A DNA stretch of 64,000 bases from Gentiana macrophylla. Taxonomy: Eukaryota; Streptophyta; Magnoliopsida; Gentianales; Gentianaceae. Of this stretch, positions 35,513 to 46,062 are shown piece after piece; the first letter of the stretch is position 1, and the number at the start of each line of letters is the position of its first letter. The stretch lies in the NCBI GenBank assembly GCA_026214975.1, contig CM047813.1, positions 36,365,871-36,429,870 on the forward strand. The letters are read 5' to 3'. The position numbers were made by a program, and so were the translations under genes. The notes below the pieces were generated by a model. The model saw only the letters and a program-made list of their open reading frames with translations, was not told where the DNA came from and made no database searches.

Positions 35513-35941
35513 ATGTATATTATCCACATGTAGACTTTACAAATTTAAAGAAGCAATAGACTGAACTAACGAAGGGAGAGATTAGGAGATCAGCAGAAGA
35601 ATGATCCAAAAGTGAAAAGAGGAAATCATTTTTTCTATTTTAGTAGACTTGTAATAGCTGAAATATTATGATAATAAAGAACATCTTTTCATGTCATTAT
35701 CTCAAAGGCATATGCTTTATTTTGTTTTAAGTCTTCTATTTGTCTTTTTTTTCTTTGCTTGCGAGGTTTTGGAAATTTTTTAGGAATTTTATAGTTTGTT
35801 GATGGTCATGCCTGCAGTTGTTACACATGCAAGCAAAAAGATATCTTGCATATATGTATAGGTTATTAGTAGAGTGTGATATTGTATAGGTTAATCAGAA
35901 AAACACTGTAATAGTCATCTAATAGGTTTCAGTAGACTAGG
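35513..35941. other. Spacer between inverted-repeat element and LTR element C
   Basis: About 430 bp. It starts with a short coding-like stretch (KFKEAID..., 35,538-35,565) that may continue the fragment at 24,535-25,252. The rest is AT-rich with no recognised feature. Confidence 0.4.
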
Positions 35942-37567
35942 TGATGTGGACTTTCCTACGGTTTCAATCTAACCGGCAGTATACCGAGTCAAATTGTAGT
36001 CTAGTCTAGTGAACAATATTGTCTCCACAGGGAATCGCAATATAAAGTGTGGTTAAATATCAATTAGCTATTATTATCTTGATCTAAGTCGCAGTTTTAA
36101 TAATAAAGTAATGGTTTCACGTCACTAATAAAATTTACGATTAATGATAAAGGTACAAATCAAGGCTATTTCATTGAACGACAGTCTCTTTTAGCTCCAT
36201 GGATGTGATCAATCGATCTATTAAAGGTGTCCAATTGTGTGAAACGGTGTACTCCTATTCTAACAATTTACCCTTATACGAGTGTACGAAATTGTTCTAT
36301 GCCTCCTCATTGGTTTAAGAACCTTAAACCTAATGATTCGACATGATAAATTCACGTGTACAAAAAGTCATTCCCTAGATAAGAAATTGAACTCCAATAA
36401 CGGTCAACTTTACCTTCCGGTTTTTCTACATCGTTCTCACACCTAATATCTTCGTTCGGTATCAATTAAGTGTGTGTGTGTGCCAATATTGGTTAATTAC
36501 TCCAACACAAACTAGCAATCAAAATAAGTAGAAAAAGCTTCAACACCATTGAAAATAAAACATACATTACCACAATCATCTTCCGATTAACCAAAAGAGA
36601 TTAAATAGTTCAATTACATGCCTTGGGTAGTTATAAGTCTAGGCACTCATTACTACAAATACTAACATATTTAATTTAGCATTCATGGTAACCAGAATAA
36701 CAGAACAAAATAACACTAGAATGTTATGTTACCGATCACAACCGATGAGTTGCAATGGTAAGTTTGCTTTCTTCTCCGTGATCATCAATGGAGTTTGCAC
36801 CAAAATATTAAGTTGAGCTTCTCCCAATCAATTATCCCAAGAGATGAAACAAGTATTCTAGGATTATATTTAAAATGAAATTAGTTAGCTAAGTGGAACT
36901 AAAAATATTGGCTCTAGTAGCCATGAAAATATGTTGCCTTCAAGATAAATATGCCGAGCTTCTTTATCTTTTTTTTTCTCCCCCCGTCTCTGAATGTGAA
37001 TAGTGCCTTATATAGGAGCTGAGTGGGTCTATTCCTGGTCTACGCCGGATGATTCACGGTTTGTGCCGGACCAACTACCTGTCAGTGTCAATAAATGCTG
37101 ATCTTTGACAAATCTTTGGGGATTCCGGTTTACGCCGGGATTCGTTCGGCCTACGCCGGCATCTTTATGTCAGGTCCAATAATGCTTAATAAATGCTCGA
37201 TCTAGCCGAATCTTTGACATCCGGCGTAAGCCAGGTTTCCACGGTCTGAGCCGTATCTTTAAGACCCATGTACGAAAGTTTGATAATAATAATTCTGATA
37301 ATTATAATTCCGATCTGTCGGGCGTTACGTCACGACCCTAAGGCTTTTTACCGTGTGATATATGTAACAAAACAAAACGAGAAAACCTTCTGATAACAAA
37401 ATAAGCCTCAAAATAATTCAAAATAGTGAGATTTAATGATATCTACTATATACAAACATAAACCAAATTATCATAATATTTATTATAATTGATACGAAAA
37501 TGTCGCTAAAAACTTAAGAAACGGGAATAAAATACATCGAAATATATCATCTGGTTGACATACATCA
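35942..37567 (-). repeat. 3' LTR of Athila-like element C
   Basis: 1,626 bp, in element sense starting TGATGTATGTCAACC (37,567) right after the tract 'AAGTGGGGAGTGGT' and ending ...CACATCA (35,942). The left end shows the same 'accggcagtataccgagtc...ccacagggaat' layout as the LTRs of B and D. TATA 'CCTATATAAGG' at 37,007-37,017, with CCGGCGTA / CGGTYTACGCCGG words beside it (37,022-37,262). The 5' LTR lies beyond the window, so the TSD cannot be tested. Confidence 0.83.
37007..37262 (-). promoter_or_regulatory. CGGCGTACGCCG-type words and TATA box in LTR C
   Basis: Words such as 'ccggtttacgccggg', 'cggcctacgccggc', 'ccggcgtaagcc' and 'acggtttgtgccgg' lie upstream (element sense) of TATATAAGG. 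Close relatives of the same words occur inside element C at 38,990-39,100 and 40,580-40,805. Confidence 0.6.
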
Positions 37568-37610
37568 ACCACTCCCCACTTAGCCTTTTGATCGTCCTCG
37601 AGCAAAGAAG
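37568..37610 (-). promoter_or_regulatory. Primary polypurine tract and hairpin of element C
   Basis: In element sense 'CTTTGCTCGAGGACGATCAA' (near-perfect stem, AGGA loop) then 'AAGGCTAAGTGGGGAGTGGT' adjoining the LTR. Confidence 0.82.
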
Positions 37611-38875
37611 CGATAAAATGATTAAAGCCACAACCAATAGATATACAATGTCAAGAAATGAATGTTTAATAAGATGATGCAACCAATCAGAATTAAAGTT
37701 ACATGTTACCCAGTTATCTAAGAGAGCAGTGTGGTGTGTGTGTAAATTGTTCCTCAACTTTTGTTACTATTCGACCAATCGTGAATTCATGCTTACAGAA
37801 CTTAATAAAAGCAAACCATAGGCTTAAGAGTGATACCAATCTCCACTAATCAAGATACTTGAAGTCAAGAAGATAGGTCGGGTAGGACTTGAAGGTTTGT
37901 AATGTCAGGTTTGGGTATTGGCTAATCGAATCGATGAAAGGATATATCAAAAGAACAAATGCAAGATAGCAAAAATCTCTACCTTCAATCCAATGATTTC
38001 TCAAATTGGCAACTCCAATTCTCTCGCATAATCACAAAAGACGCTCTCAACAATAAGCATAAGAGATGGAGTACCATTTCATTTAATTTGTCATCCGAAC
38101 TCGCATCACTTGAATTTGTCGAACTCGTCCTGAAAAATTGGCTTTCTAATACTCACCATTTATTATATTCACTACTTCAGAATTATTAAATAAAACTTTT
38201 TTTTTACACACGAAAATAATATACACACTAATGGACTCCGAACTCAATAGATATCATCTCATCATTGTGCCAACAGAATTGTCCAACCTTCAACTTCCAA
38301 AGTTATCACCGCACAATACATAGAAAATTACTAATCTTGCGGGACATCGAGGGAATGTAGACCAAAATTAGGCTAAGGGTCAGATATAATAAGGCTAATC
38401 ATGAATGGATATTTTCGAGTGGGGTCTCACCACTCTACAAAGGCTGAGGTGGGGATAGGTGGAAATTATGTTCGGATGGCCATTTGGCTATGGTTAAAAC
38501 AAAAGAAATGCCAGAACCGTCATCCCTAAATTCGACTCCAAATATCTTTTTATTTCACCTTGAAAAGATATCAAACCTAAGTTCTAGTTGCTACGGAGGC
38601 ATGTGTGCATGATTTCACAAAAGTTTGTATGTTAACAAGAACTTGGGATACGTGTTCCAAGGATTCACACTACTGTCAAAGAATTGCAAGATAAAATGTA
38701 CCTCTTAATTTATTAAGGTTGCTCATTTTTTCGAAAAATTCATTCTATTAATTGCAAAGCTAAATGTTGTGCCAAAAATTATTTTATATTCTACTTATCA
38801 TGCTCGAAAAATAATCAAAATTAAGCGTTTCTCGAGTTCTTTATACAATTATTCCTTATTAGACAAACTACGTCT

Positions 38876-38912
38876 CCACTCCCCACTTACGAACTGTCAT
38901 CGTCCCGATGAA
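38876..38912 (-). promoter_or_regulatory. Secondary polypurine-tract module in element C
   Basis: In element sense a 6-bp stem (TCATCG / CGATGA, loop GGA, 38,898-38,912) is followed by 'GTAAGTGGGGAGTGGAG'. No LTR follows. It lies about 1.3 kb from the primary tract. Confidence 0.6.
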
Positions 38913-39124
38913 AAGTGAGTGGTAAAGAAGTGGTTAGGGGAATAAGGAAGAAACAAAATAATAAAATTGTGAGGTAGGGTCAAAAAGACCACGGCGTAAT
39001 CCGGGTCAAATCTCGGCGTGGGCCGTGACAAGTGGGTCAAAAAGTGCTGGCATGCAAACACGGCGTACGCCGAAATGTTCACGGCGCAGACCGTGAAAAC
39101 CAAAACACATACAGAGAGCTTTTT

Positions 39125-39221
39125 TTATTATAATTGATATGAAAATATCGCTAAAAACTTAAGAAACGGCATCAAAATATATCATCTGGTTGACATACAT
39201 CAACCACTCCCCACTTAGCCT
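39125..39221 (-). repeat. Duplicated LTR head plus PPT inside element C
   Basis: Matches 37,479-37,593, including the LTR start, the boundary and 'ccactccccacttagcc', with an internal gap of about 18 bp ('gggaataaaatacatcg' region). It is a second LTR/PPT boundary embedded in the internal region. Confidence 0.85.
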
Positions 39222-39639
39222 GGGCAAAATATGGAACCAAAATGGAGTGTAAATACCAAGTTGAATACTAAACACGCAAACTTTATTTATTTAGATAGTG
39301 CAGATATGACACAAGCTGATTGAAATGAAAGGGAAAGAAATTCCCTACGAACCGACGGCATTATTTTTTTATCTTACAAAAACTTAAAAACAACCAAACG
39401 GAACGAACAAGACATGGAAACAACTTAAACAACTTGAAAACCAACCAACCAGACCAACGAGACCAACCAAATGAACCAGCAGAAACAACTAGACCAAATA
39501 ACACTATGATCACAAAGACGCTCCAACAAAACAAAGAACAACCATAATTCGATCAAGATCCCCGCTTTACGTAGATGAGGAACCACCGGGAATATCAACG
39601 GGCAACATAGCAGTTTGAGAACGACGGCAAATAAAAAAT

Positions 39640-40452
39640 TCATTGGTGCAGATTACCAGAACTCATCCACGTGATTACAGAGATGAGAAATCAACCATGC
39701 AAATGGCAAAGGTTGACGGAAAATTTGACGGGACAAGGCAAACGAGACAGCAACACAATGAACAATGATACCCCCCATCAATCACAAATACAACAGAAAT
39801 GGCATAGAGCAACAACAGCCTCTCATCATCATTAACCTCAGAAAAATCATTAGTTGGGAAAACGCGAGAGTTAATGAAATGCTTCCATGCACGCATCGGG
39901 GAAGACAAAGCATAAGCCGACAAATCGCGATCACGATCGTCACCGGGAAACAAAACTCGTGCCGCTTCGGTGCACTTTATAACCAGCCCGTTGATGGTGT
40001 CCAAATGCCAAACCTCTTCGTAGTATCGAGAGGAGCAAAGATGCTCCTATAGGATGAAGAAGGCCCGGTTTATAAAGGTAGGGTAAAAGGAACTGCGACA
40101 CTACGAATGTTGACAGCAGTGGTGGCTTCAACAAAGGGGGTTTCAGAAAGGACAGCATAGAATTCACGCACCATGGTGATGTTAATTCGTCCACGGGGAG
40201 CACGAACAAAATGTTCCCAACCACCCCACATGACACGAATTTCTCCCCATTCCTTAACCCTACGCATGTTTAAGCCTTTTTCAACGAGGATGGGAGAGTG
40301 ATAGAAATTTGAAAAGTAACGATCACGTGCCGTCTCGGTAGTGTATCGATAATAGTCGGGGTATTGTAGTGTTGATCAGTTTGAGAGACAATTGAGTTTG
40401 GTGACCCAGGTGGTGAAAAAGAAGGGGCTGAAGGGGAGGATGGGGTTGACAT
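39640..40452 (-). pseudogene. PF20167-like plant transposon protein, gene 2 of element C
   Basis: Minus-strand gene with its own TATA-like 'TATTTATATCC' (about 40,528-40,540) and an ATG at 40,452 (MSTPSSPSAPSFSPPGSPNS, low-complexity N-terminus). A frameshift near 40,345 leads to ARDRYFSNFYHSPILVEKGL and the block VMWGGWEHFVRAPRGRINIT-MVREFYAVLS (40,215-40,145). Another shift near 40,070 precedes LDTINGLVIKCTEAARVLFP, ALSSPMRAWKHFINSRVFPT and ERLLLLYAISVVFVIDGG (40,010-39,765). These match, by pattern, the 'putative plant transposon protein' domain found next to Athila-like elements. The role is unknown. The copy is homologous to gene 1 (63,603 to 41,107). Confidence 0.75.
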
Positions 40453-40527
40453 GGCTGCAAAAGAAGGAAAATAGTTGAGGAAAAGTTGGAGAAGAAGAGT
40501 TGGGTAGGGTTTGGGAATGGGATAAAA

Positions 40528-40810
40528 GGATATAAATAGAAAATGAAGATCTGTGAGGAGCTTCTGGTCGGCCCAAAAATATCACGGCAGGCGCAGACCG
40601 TGAAAATTCCTGCGTACGCCGGGTCGTGTAAGTACCTATGTGTCAGTCTAGGGAATCAAAATGATGAAAAATGCAGAGAGTAGTCAGGTCGGCATGAACC
40701 AGCAGTAGCCGGCGTGGACCGGGAAAATTCCGGCGTACGCCGAGCTAAACGACAAAAAGCTATGAATTTCAGTGCAAACTGGGATATATCCGGCGTAGAC
40801 CGGACTTCTC
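40528..40810 (-). promoter_or_regulatory. Promoter-like region of gene 2 with CGGCGTACGCCG words
   Basis: TATA-like sequence at about 40,528-40,540. Upstream (element sense) are 'tgcgtacgccggg', 'ggcgcagaccgtgaaaatt', 'ccggcgtggaccgggaaaatt', 'ccggcgtacgccgagc' and 'tccggcgtagaccgga', the word family seen next to the TATA box of LTR C. Confidence 0.6.
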
Positions 40811-41106
40811 AAATCACATATAGAGGCTAAAAGTTTGCAGCAGAGCCATAAATCAAACAAAACCAACAGCACAGGGGATGCAAATATGCTAAAAAAAAGG
40901 GAGCATAATTAATCATAAAAAATCAACACCTGCACTATCCAAAGAGTGCATCAACCAAAAGCCAAACGTGCCAATAATATTTTCAAACCAACCGACAAAA
41001 AAAATAGCAAACTAACGTAGTTTTTAACAAAATGAAAAGAAAACGTAAACTACACGCAGCAATCCAAATAACAACACACAGTATTTAGGAACTTGATAAA
41101 AATATT

Positions 41107-42175
41107 TCAAATGTCTGAATCAGTTTCAGAGTCATCCACCCTGGATGTCCGAATAGTCTCCCAAAAATTAGCATCACTCATAGCCACCATACTCATTGGA
41201 GAAAAACTAATTGGATTTACAAGACCGGCACCTTGGAAATCCGTTGGATTGAGGTTGCTAAAAAACTGGACCGAATCTGAGATTGCGGTGACAGACACCA
41301 AAGCTTCTAAGCGAGCACCAGCAGCAGTTGTAGACATGACCACTGAACCATCCAATCCCATGCTACTCAAACCGGTACTAATAGACGAGATAGAAGACAT
41401 AATGTTGAACCCGTAGAAAGCGGCGCAGAGTACACTGCACTGCAGACTCAAAACTGGGCATACCATCAGGGGCTAAGGTAGACCTAGGAAAAACTTGGTA
41501 GGAGGTACGGGTAGGTATAGTAGATACACAGGTAGGCAAAGTATAGGAACCTGGTTGACACTGATCCAGAGTATCAGAAATCTGAGCATAACCAGGGTTG
41601 ATATTCCTAAGAAAAGTACGCTGACCTCCAATACCAATACGTAAATCGTCAACCCACAGCCGGACTCTCTCAAAACCTAAGATAAGATTAGCATCATGAG
41701 CAGCTTGGCCACCCCGAATATCAGTCAACTCAGATTCAAGAAAATCGAGTCGAGCCTCCTAAGCAAGGTTCTGGATAGGGAACATGCTAGGAGATGGAAA
41801 AACAAGGGGGACAGAAGTTGGGGTCGACCGAGGAAGTGATCCTTGAGATGGTGCAGGATTTTCGTAATTAAGACGACCAGCTAGAAGTTCGGAAGGCGAG
41901 GACCAATTACTGGTGTAGTGGGTGACATGAGCCTATCAGCTGGAAGAATAATGACTTGTGCTCGAATGCAAAGTGCAGAGATTAAATTAGGAAAAGGCAT
42001 ATCTCTTAGGACGGTTAGAGGCGAAGTCTGCAGTTCTGGAAAAGATAAGCCATCCTAAATCAACTAGAATATTCCGAACTATTGCCCAAGCTATACAAGC
42101 ATTAGCATAGTTGAAGGCGCTAAGATGTCTAGACGGACTCACATTATGGCCTAGAAAGTGCTGCAGGGCTCGTAC
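41107..42175 (-). pseudogene. PF20167-like gene 1 of element C, 3' half
   Basis: Downstream half of a gene whose 5' half is at 63,019-63,603, separated by the 20.8-kb insertion E. The frame entering from the TSD reads VRALQHFLGHNVSPSRHLSA, ANACIAWAIVRNILVDLGW (42,170-42,040), then after a shift FPNLISALCIRAQVIILPAD (about 41,980-41,925), corresponding to the C-terminal part of the PF20167 pattern. Next come a linker with AHDANLILGFERVRLWVDDL and a Ser/Thr-rich tail ending in an acidic ETDSDI stop at 41,107. Several frameshifts exist besides the insertion. Confidence 0.75.
42171..42175. repeat. Target-site duplication of element E (left copy)
   Basis: CGTAC; identical to 63,014-63,018. Confidence 0.95.
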
Positions 42176-43429
42176 TGTTGGAATAGTGTCCTAAACCCAA
42201 TCGGGTTGGACCGGATCCGATTGGGTCGGATCATTTCTACTATTTCTTTATGTTTATACATATATTAAATGGCTTTTATGTTGTCATATATATGTTCTTT
42301 TAAAGGACCAATTGTGAATTGTTATATGATAACGTCATAGTATTAAACTGTGATAGAGAAACCATGATAGGCGATTATGGTTGATGAGATCTCTAATCAC
42401 TTTAATAAGTTTGATACTTAAATGTCTCTAGGCTGATGTACTATTAAACAGGGCATTGATAGTATAAAATGACTAGCACGTATTAGATGTCTTCGTCTTT
42501 TAAGGGCGGGGATAGATCTCGCCTATCGAAGTGTAGAGACACTTGGACCGTGACGTGGACGTGTATTAGAGAATGCGACGTTAGATCGGTGACCACTTTA
42601 CACGGATAAGTGTCACACTATGTGCGGTTGTGTAATTATCCTTAGGACGGGAGTCTTCATGGCATCACGGTGTGGATTGTCATGCTTTGACACTATTGAG
42701 GTTTCCCCTAGCCACGGGGCGATCATGCGGTAGTGATTGGGTATGATACTGAAGCATGCAGAGTATACATGATTGGTCGTCCGGGAATCACGTATCTTAT
42801 GAATAGGATCGAATATCCGAAATGGCCTTCTTATAAGGAATGTCTTACTCTCGTGAATCTTTGCAAAGTGAGAGTAAATGAGTTACTTCGAGTGAGCATG
42901 ATATCCAGATTATAAGATACGGTCGTTAATGTTTGACACTCGACGTACGACCGTATGGATATTATTACAGCGATAGGATTGTAAGTTACACGGTAACTGT
43001 TTCACATGAAAGGTAGTAGTCATTTCATTTGACTCTTCCGATGATTGGGGGTCATGGTGTGTTGCTAGACGCTATCCCGTGATCGTTAGGCATGAAGGGC
43101 ATTTTCGTAATTTGCACTTTGTGTCTACGGCCAACATATTCGGAAGCCTATCGGGTCACACACATAAGAACATCTAGCCGGATTAAAATGTGGTTATAGA
43201 TGAAAACCAAATAAGGAAAGTTTATCTCGAGACTATAAAGGTTATAGTTGTAAATTAATATGGTGATATTTATTTATTATGAATAAATAAAATACAAGAT
43301 ATTAATTATATTAATTAAAGAATATTCCGTAAGCCAATTTGTTGGTCAAAGGGGCGCCACATTTAATGTTATAAGATATACTTGGATTGTGCAATTTAAT
43401 TAATGATATTACCAAATATTAATATAAGA

Positions 43430-43490
<61 letters not shown>

Positions 43491-44202
43491 TAAGATGCAT
43501 GCGGCTGAAATTTGTGTGCATGTCACACGTGTATGCCAAGATTGACATATTTGAATTTTGGGTATTAATAGATTTATTTGTGTAATATATATGTGATATA
43601 TACACATGTGTAAATTGATTTATGGTAATATAATAAAAGATAAATATTGTCAATATAAGATATTGACAATATCTTGAAAATATTCAATATAAGATATTGA
43701 TAATATCCTAGATTTATTTAATATGAGATATTGTAATAAATAAGATAAATCAATCAATTATATTTTCCTTATTTTATTGGAAAAATGTTTTCTTCTCCTC
43801 CACACTCTAGTTGGGGCGCCACATACACTATAAATATAGTGTGCGTGTCAAGCTATTTTGTACAACACAATTCCAAGAACTAATAGTTCTTATGTAAAAT
43901 AGAGAGCATCCTATAGAGAGTTGGAAAGGGGAAAATGGCCGGTCTAAAGAACCGGAGTTTTCCAATAGCAATCCTTGATGGGATTCCGCGTAGCCGCTCG
44001 TGTGGACTAGCGGTAGAGGCCAAACACTTGGCGGCTCTATATGCGAGAACTACTCTCCTTAGACGGTCAAAGCGTCGATCTTTTAGATCAACCAAGGTAA
44101 CCACCGTCTACTAACTCGTTTGTTTATTGCTTAAACGAAGTCGATCCTGGTTAAAAGGAAATAAAATTATAAATTCATTGCGTTCGCGTAAATTTCCTAA
44201 CA
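42176..44202 (+). repeat. 5' LTR of element E
   Basis: 2,027 bp. It contains an AT microsatellite (43,434-43,488), a GGGGCGCCAC word repeated at 43,351 and 43,813, and a TATA-like sequence within the hairpin 'ACACTATAAATATAGTGT' (43,826-43,843). The 3' LTR differs from it in small clusters. Confidence 0.94.
43813..43843 (+). promoter_or_regulatory. GGGGCGCCAC word and hairpin-embedded TATA box of LTR E
   Basis: A GC-rich word containing the palindrome GGCGCC is followed 4 bp later by ACACTAT-AAAT-ATAGTGT, whose arms pair and hold the TATA sequence. The second LTR repeats this at 62,622-62,651. Confidence 0.6.
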
Positions 44203-44225
44203 AAGGTATCGAGAGAGCTTGAGCT
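44203..44225 (+). promoter_or_regulatory. Primer-binding-site-like sequence of element E
   Basis: 'AAGGTATCGAGAGAGCTTGA' directly follows the LTR. It matches the TGGTATCAGAGC initiator-Met site only loosely (GGTATC and GAGC, with extra bases between). Confidence 0.55.
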
Positions 44226-44594
44226 TAAGCAATAAGCATGTTATATTGCGTAGTTAATTTTATCGTTTAAATCACGTAATTAGAAGATGAAAGATTTTTT
44301 GATTTGCAAAATTGATACACGAAAAGAAAAAAAAAAAGATCTGGTGGTGCTCGGCCGATCAAGCGGGCGGCACCACCTCAAATGGGCGGGCGGCGGCGGC
44401 TTTGCGCGGCGATGGGTTGACCGGTCAATGCTGGTGGATCTCCAAACTTTTGTTTTGTGTATTTTGTGATTCAATATGGTTCATAGTTGTGATTGATATC
44501 TCCTTTGTTTAGTTGTATCATGTGGCTAACCAATGGTTCAAATAGTTTGGGCCATTGGGATGCCATATGACATTAAAATAATAATGGCATTTCC

Positions 44595-44880
44595 AAACTT
44601 TGTTTGGAATAAGCCTAGGCCCTTTCCAAATATTTGATTTGGGAAAAGGCCTAGGCCTAGTCCACTTCCAAAATTTTGATTTTTGAAAGTAGCCAGGCCT
44701 AAACCAAAATTATTTGGCCTTTCCAAATATTTGATTTGGAATAGGCCTAGGCCCTTTTCAAATATTTGATTTGAAAAAGACTTAGGCCTAGGCCACTTCC
44801 AAAATTTTGATTTTGAAAAGTGGCCAGGCCTATGCCAAATTTGGTTTAGGAAGATGTCTTTTGGTTTAGGAAACCAAAGG
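44595..44880. repeat. Minisatellite of AGGCCTAGGCC and paired AAATTTT words
   Basis: Two to three diverged units of about 130 bp, each with 'ttccaaatatttgatttgg', 'aggcctaggcc' and 'ccacttccaaaattttgatt' followed by a near-complement 'gaaa(a)gt(a/g)gcca'. Each unit can fold into hairpins. Confidence 0.75.
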
Positions 44881-45781
44881 CATCCCTTTTGATTAAGAAT
44901 CAAAAGGAAAGAAACAAATGAGAGTTAATTTTAATTTTGATTTATTTTTGGAATAGTTCCAATTAATTAAAATTAAAATTAAAATCGTCTAAAATTAATT
45001 GTTAATTTTATTTCGATTAAATCATTTAATTAATTAAATGTTAATTAGTTAATTGATTGGATAAAATTATTTAATAGATTAAATATTAATTGATTAATTA
45101 AGACGCAAGTAGTTAAATTTTAATTTTATCTATTTCATAAGATTTTATTGTATGGATTAGATATAGTAGATATAATAAGGACCCCGATTGATCATGGACT
45201 CGACCGATAGGATAGATGTGAATGATTTAATTTTCTGTTGGTTTAAAATTGTCCTAGGCCGTTATGAAGAACGTGACCTAGTTTATTTTCTGCATTCATC
45301 CCATTCCTGTTAGCTCCCCCCCGTGTGCGGTGGGTGTATTTATTTTATTAGATAGAATTAAATGTAACAAGAATGGAGCAGAAGATGAAGACCAAAGAAA
45401 GACGAAAATAAAGAACCCATTGGAGAATGGAGCATTAAAGATCCTATTGGCGGTTGCAACTACCCTTAGATTGTGACCCGCGGTTTCGTCAGTTTGTATT
45501 CGAAACCGCACCTAGGAAAAGTCCATGATCATACCGGTTACTTTACGCATTTATTTATTTTGTGCTTGTATTTATTTTATATGATACGATAGATGCATGA
45601 CTAGGCACGATCTAGATAAATGTGTAGGATGTATATCTATAGAGATAGATATATTTGATGAGACCATAATTAAAATTAATTAAGTGAATTAATTTACGTA
45701 AATATTTCCACAACAAAAATCAAGTCGAAAATTGTCTCCCAATATTATAGCGACAGTGAAGAGCCTTTGTTCGGATCCAAC

Positions 45782-46062
45782 TGATCGGCCCTCGTCGAGA
45801 GTTGACCTACCATGGGTATATCGTCGTTATTGAGATATGATCGTATGAGATCTCGCGAATATTGGATTATGACTTGACTAGAGTATTGCGGTGATTGGCC
45901 CTCGTCAGGACCGTCTTATTCTAGAGGCAAGGGGTTGACTACCACATAAAGATGTGAATTGTCAAAGAGTTGACTAGTCAACCACCAAGAGTCACATAGA
46001 GATGTGATTGGTAAGAGTTACATACCTTTCGAATTATTCCGGTTGATCGGCCCTCGTCGGGA
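45782..46062 (+). repeat. Three copies of a TGATCGGCCCTCGTCGGGA motif
   Basis: 19-bp motifs at 45,782-45,800, 45,892-45,910 and 46,044-46,062 with two to three mismatches among them, spaced 110 and 152 bp apart. Confidence 0.85.

Larger units (their letters stand above)
37568..39640 (-). other. 3' non-coding internal part of element C
   Basis: No recognised protein. It holds a secondary hairpin-PPT module (38,876-38,912), a cluster of CGGCGTACGCCG-type words (38,990-39,100), and a duplicated LTR head with PPT at 39,125-39,221. Confidence 0.7.

Noticed and set aside
40070..40236. Hydrophobic minus-strand frame suggesting a membrane protein
   Set aside because: Alternative frame of gene 2; the overlapping frame carries the conserved WEHFV...MVREFYAVLS block.
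41093..41416. 107-codon plus-strand frame
   Set aside because: Antisense shadow of the 3' end of PF20167-like gene 1, whose minus-strand reading is better supported.
43419..43653. Frames rich in repeated YI over an AT run
   Set aside because: Product of the (TA)n microsatellite in LTR E.
44538..44903. 121-codon minus-strand frame with repeated GLGLF(P/Q) phrases
   Set aside because: It is the translation of the AGGCCTAGGCC minisatellite; the repeat period explains the frame.
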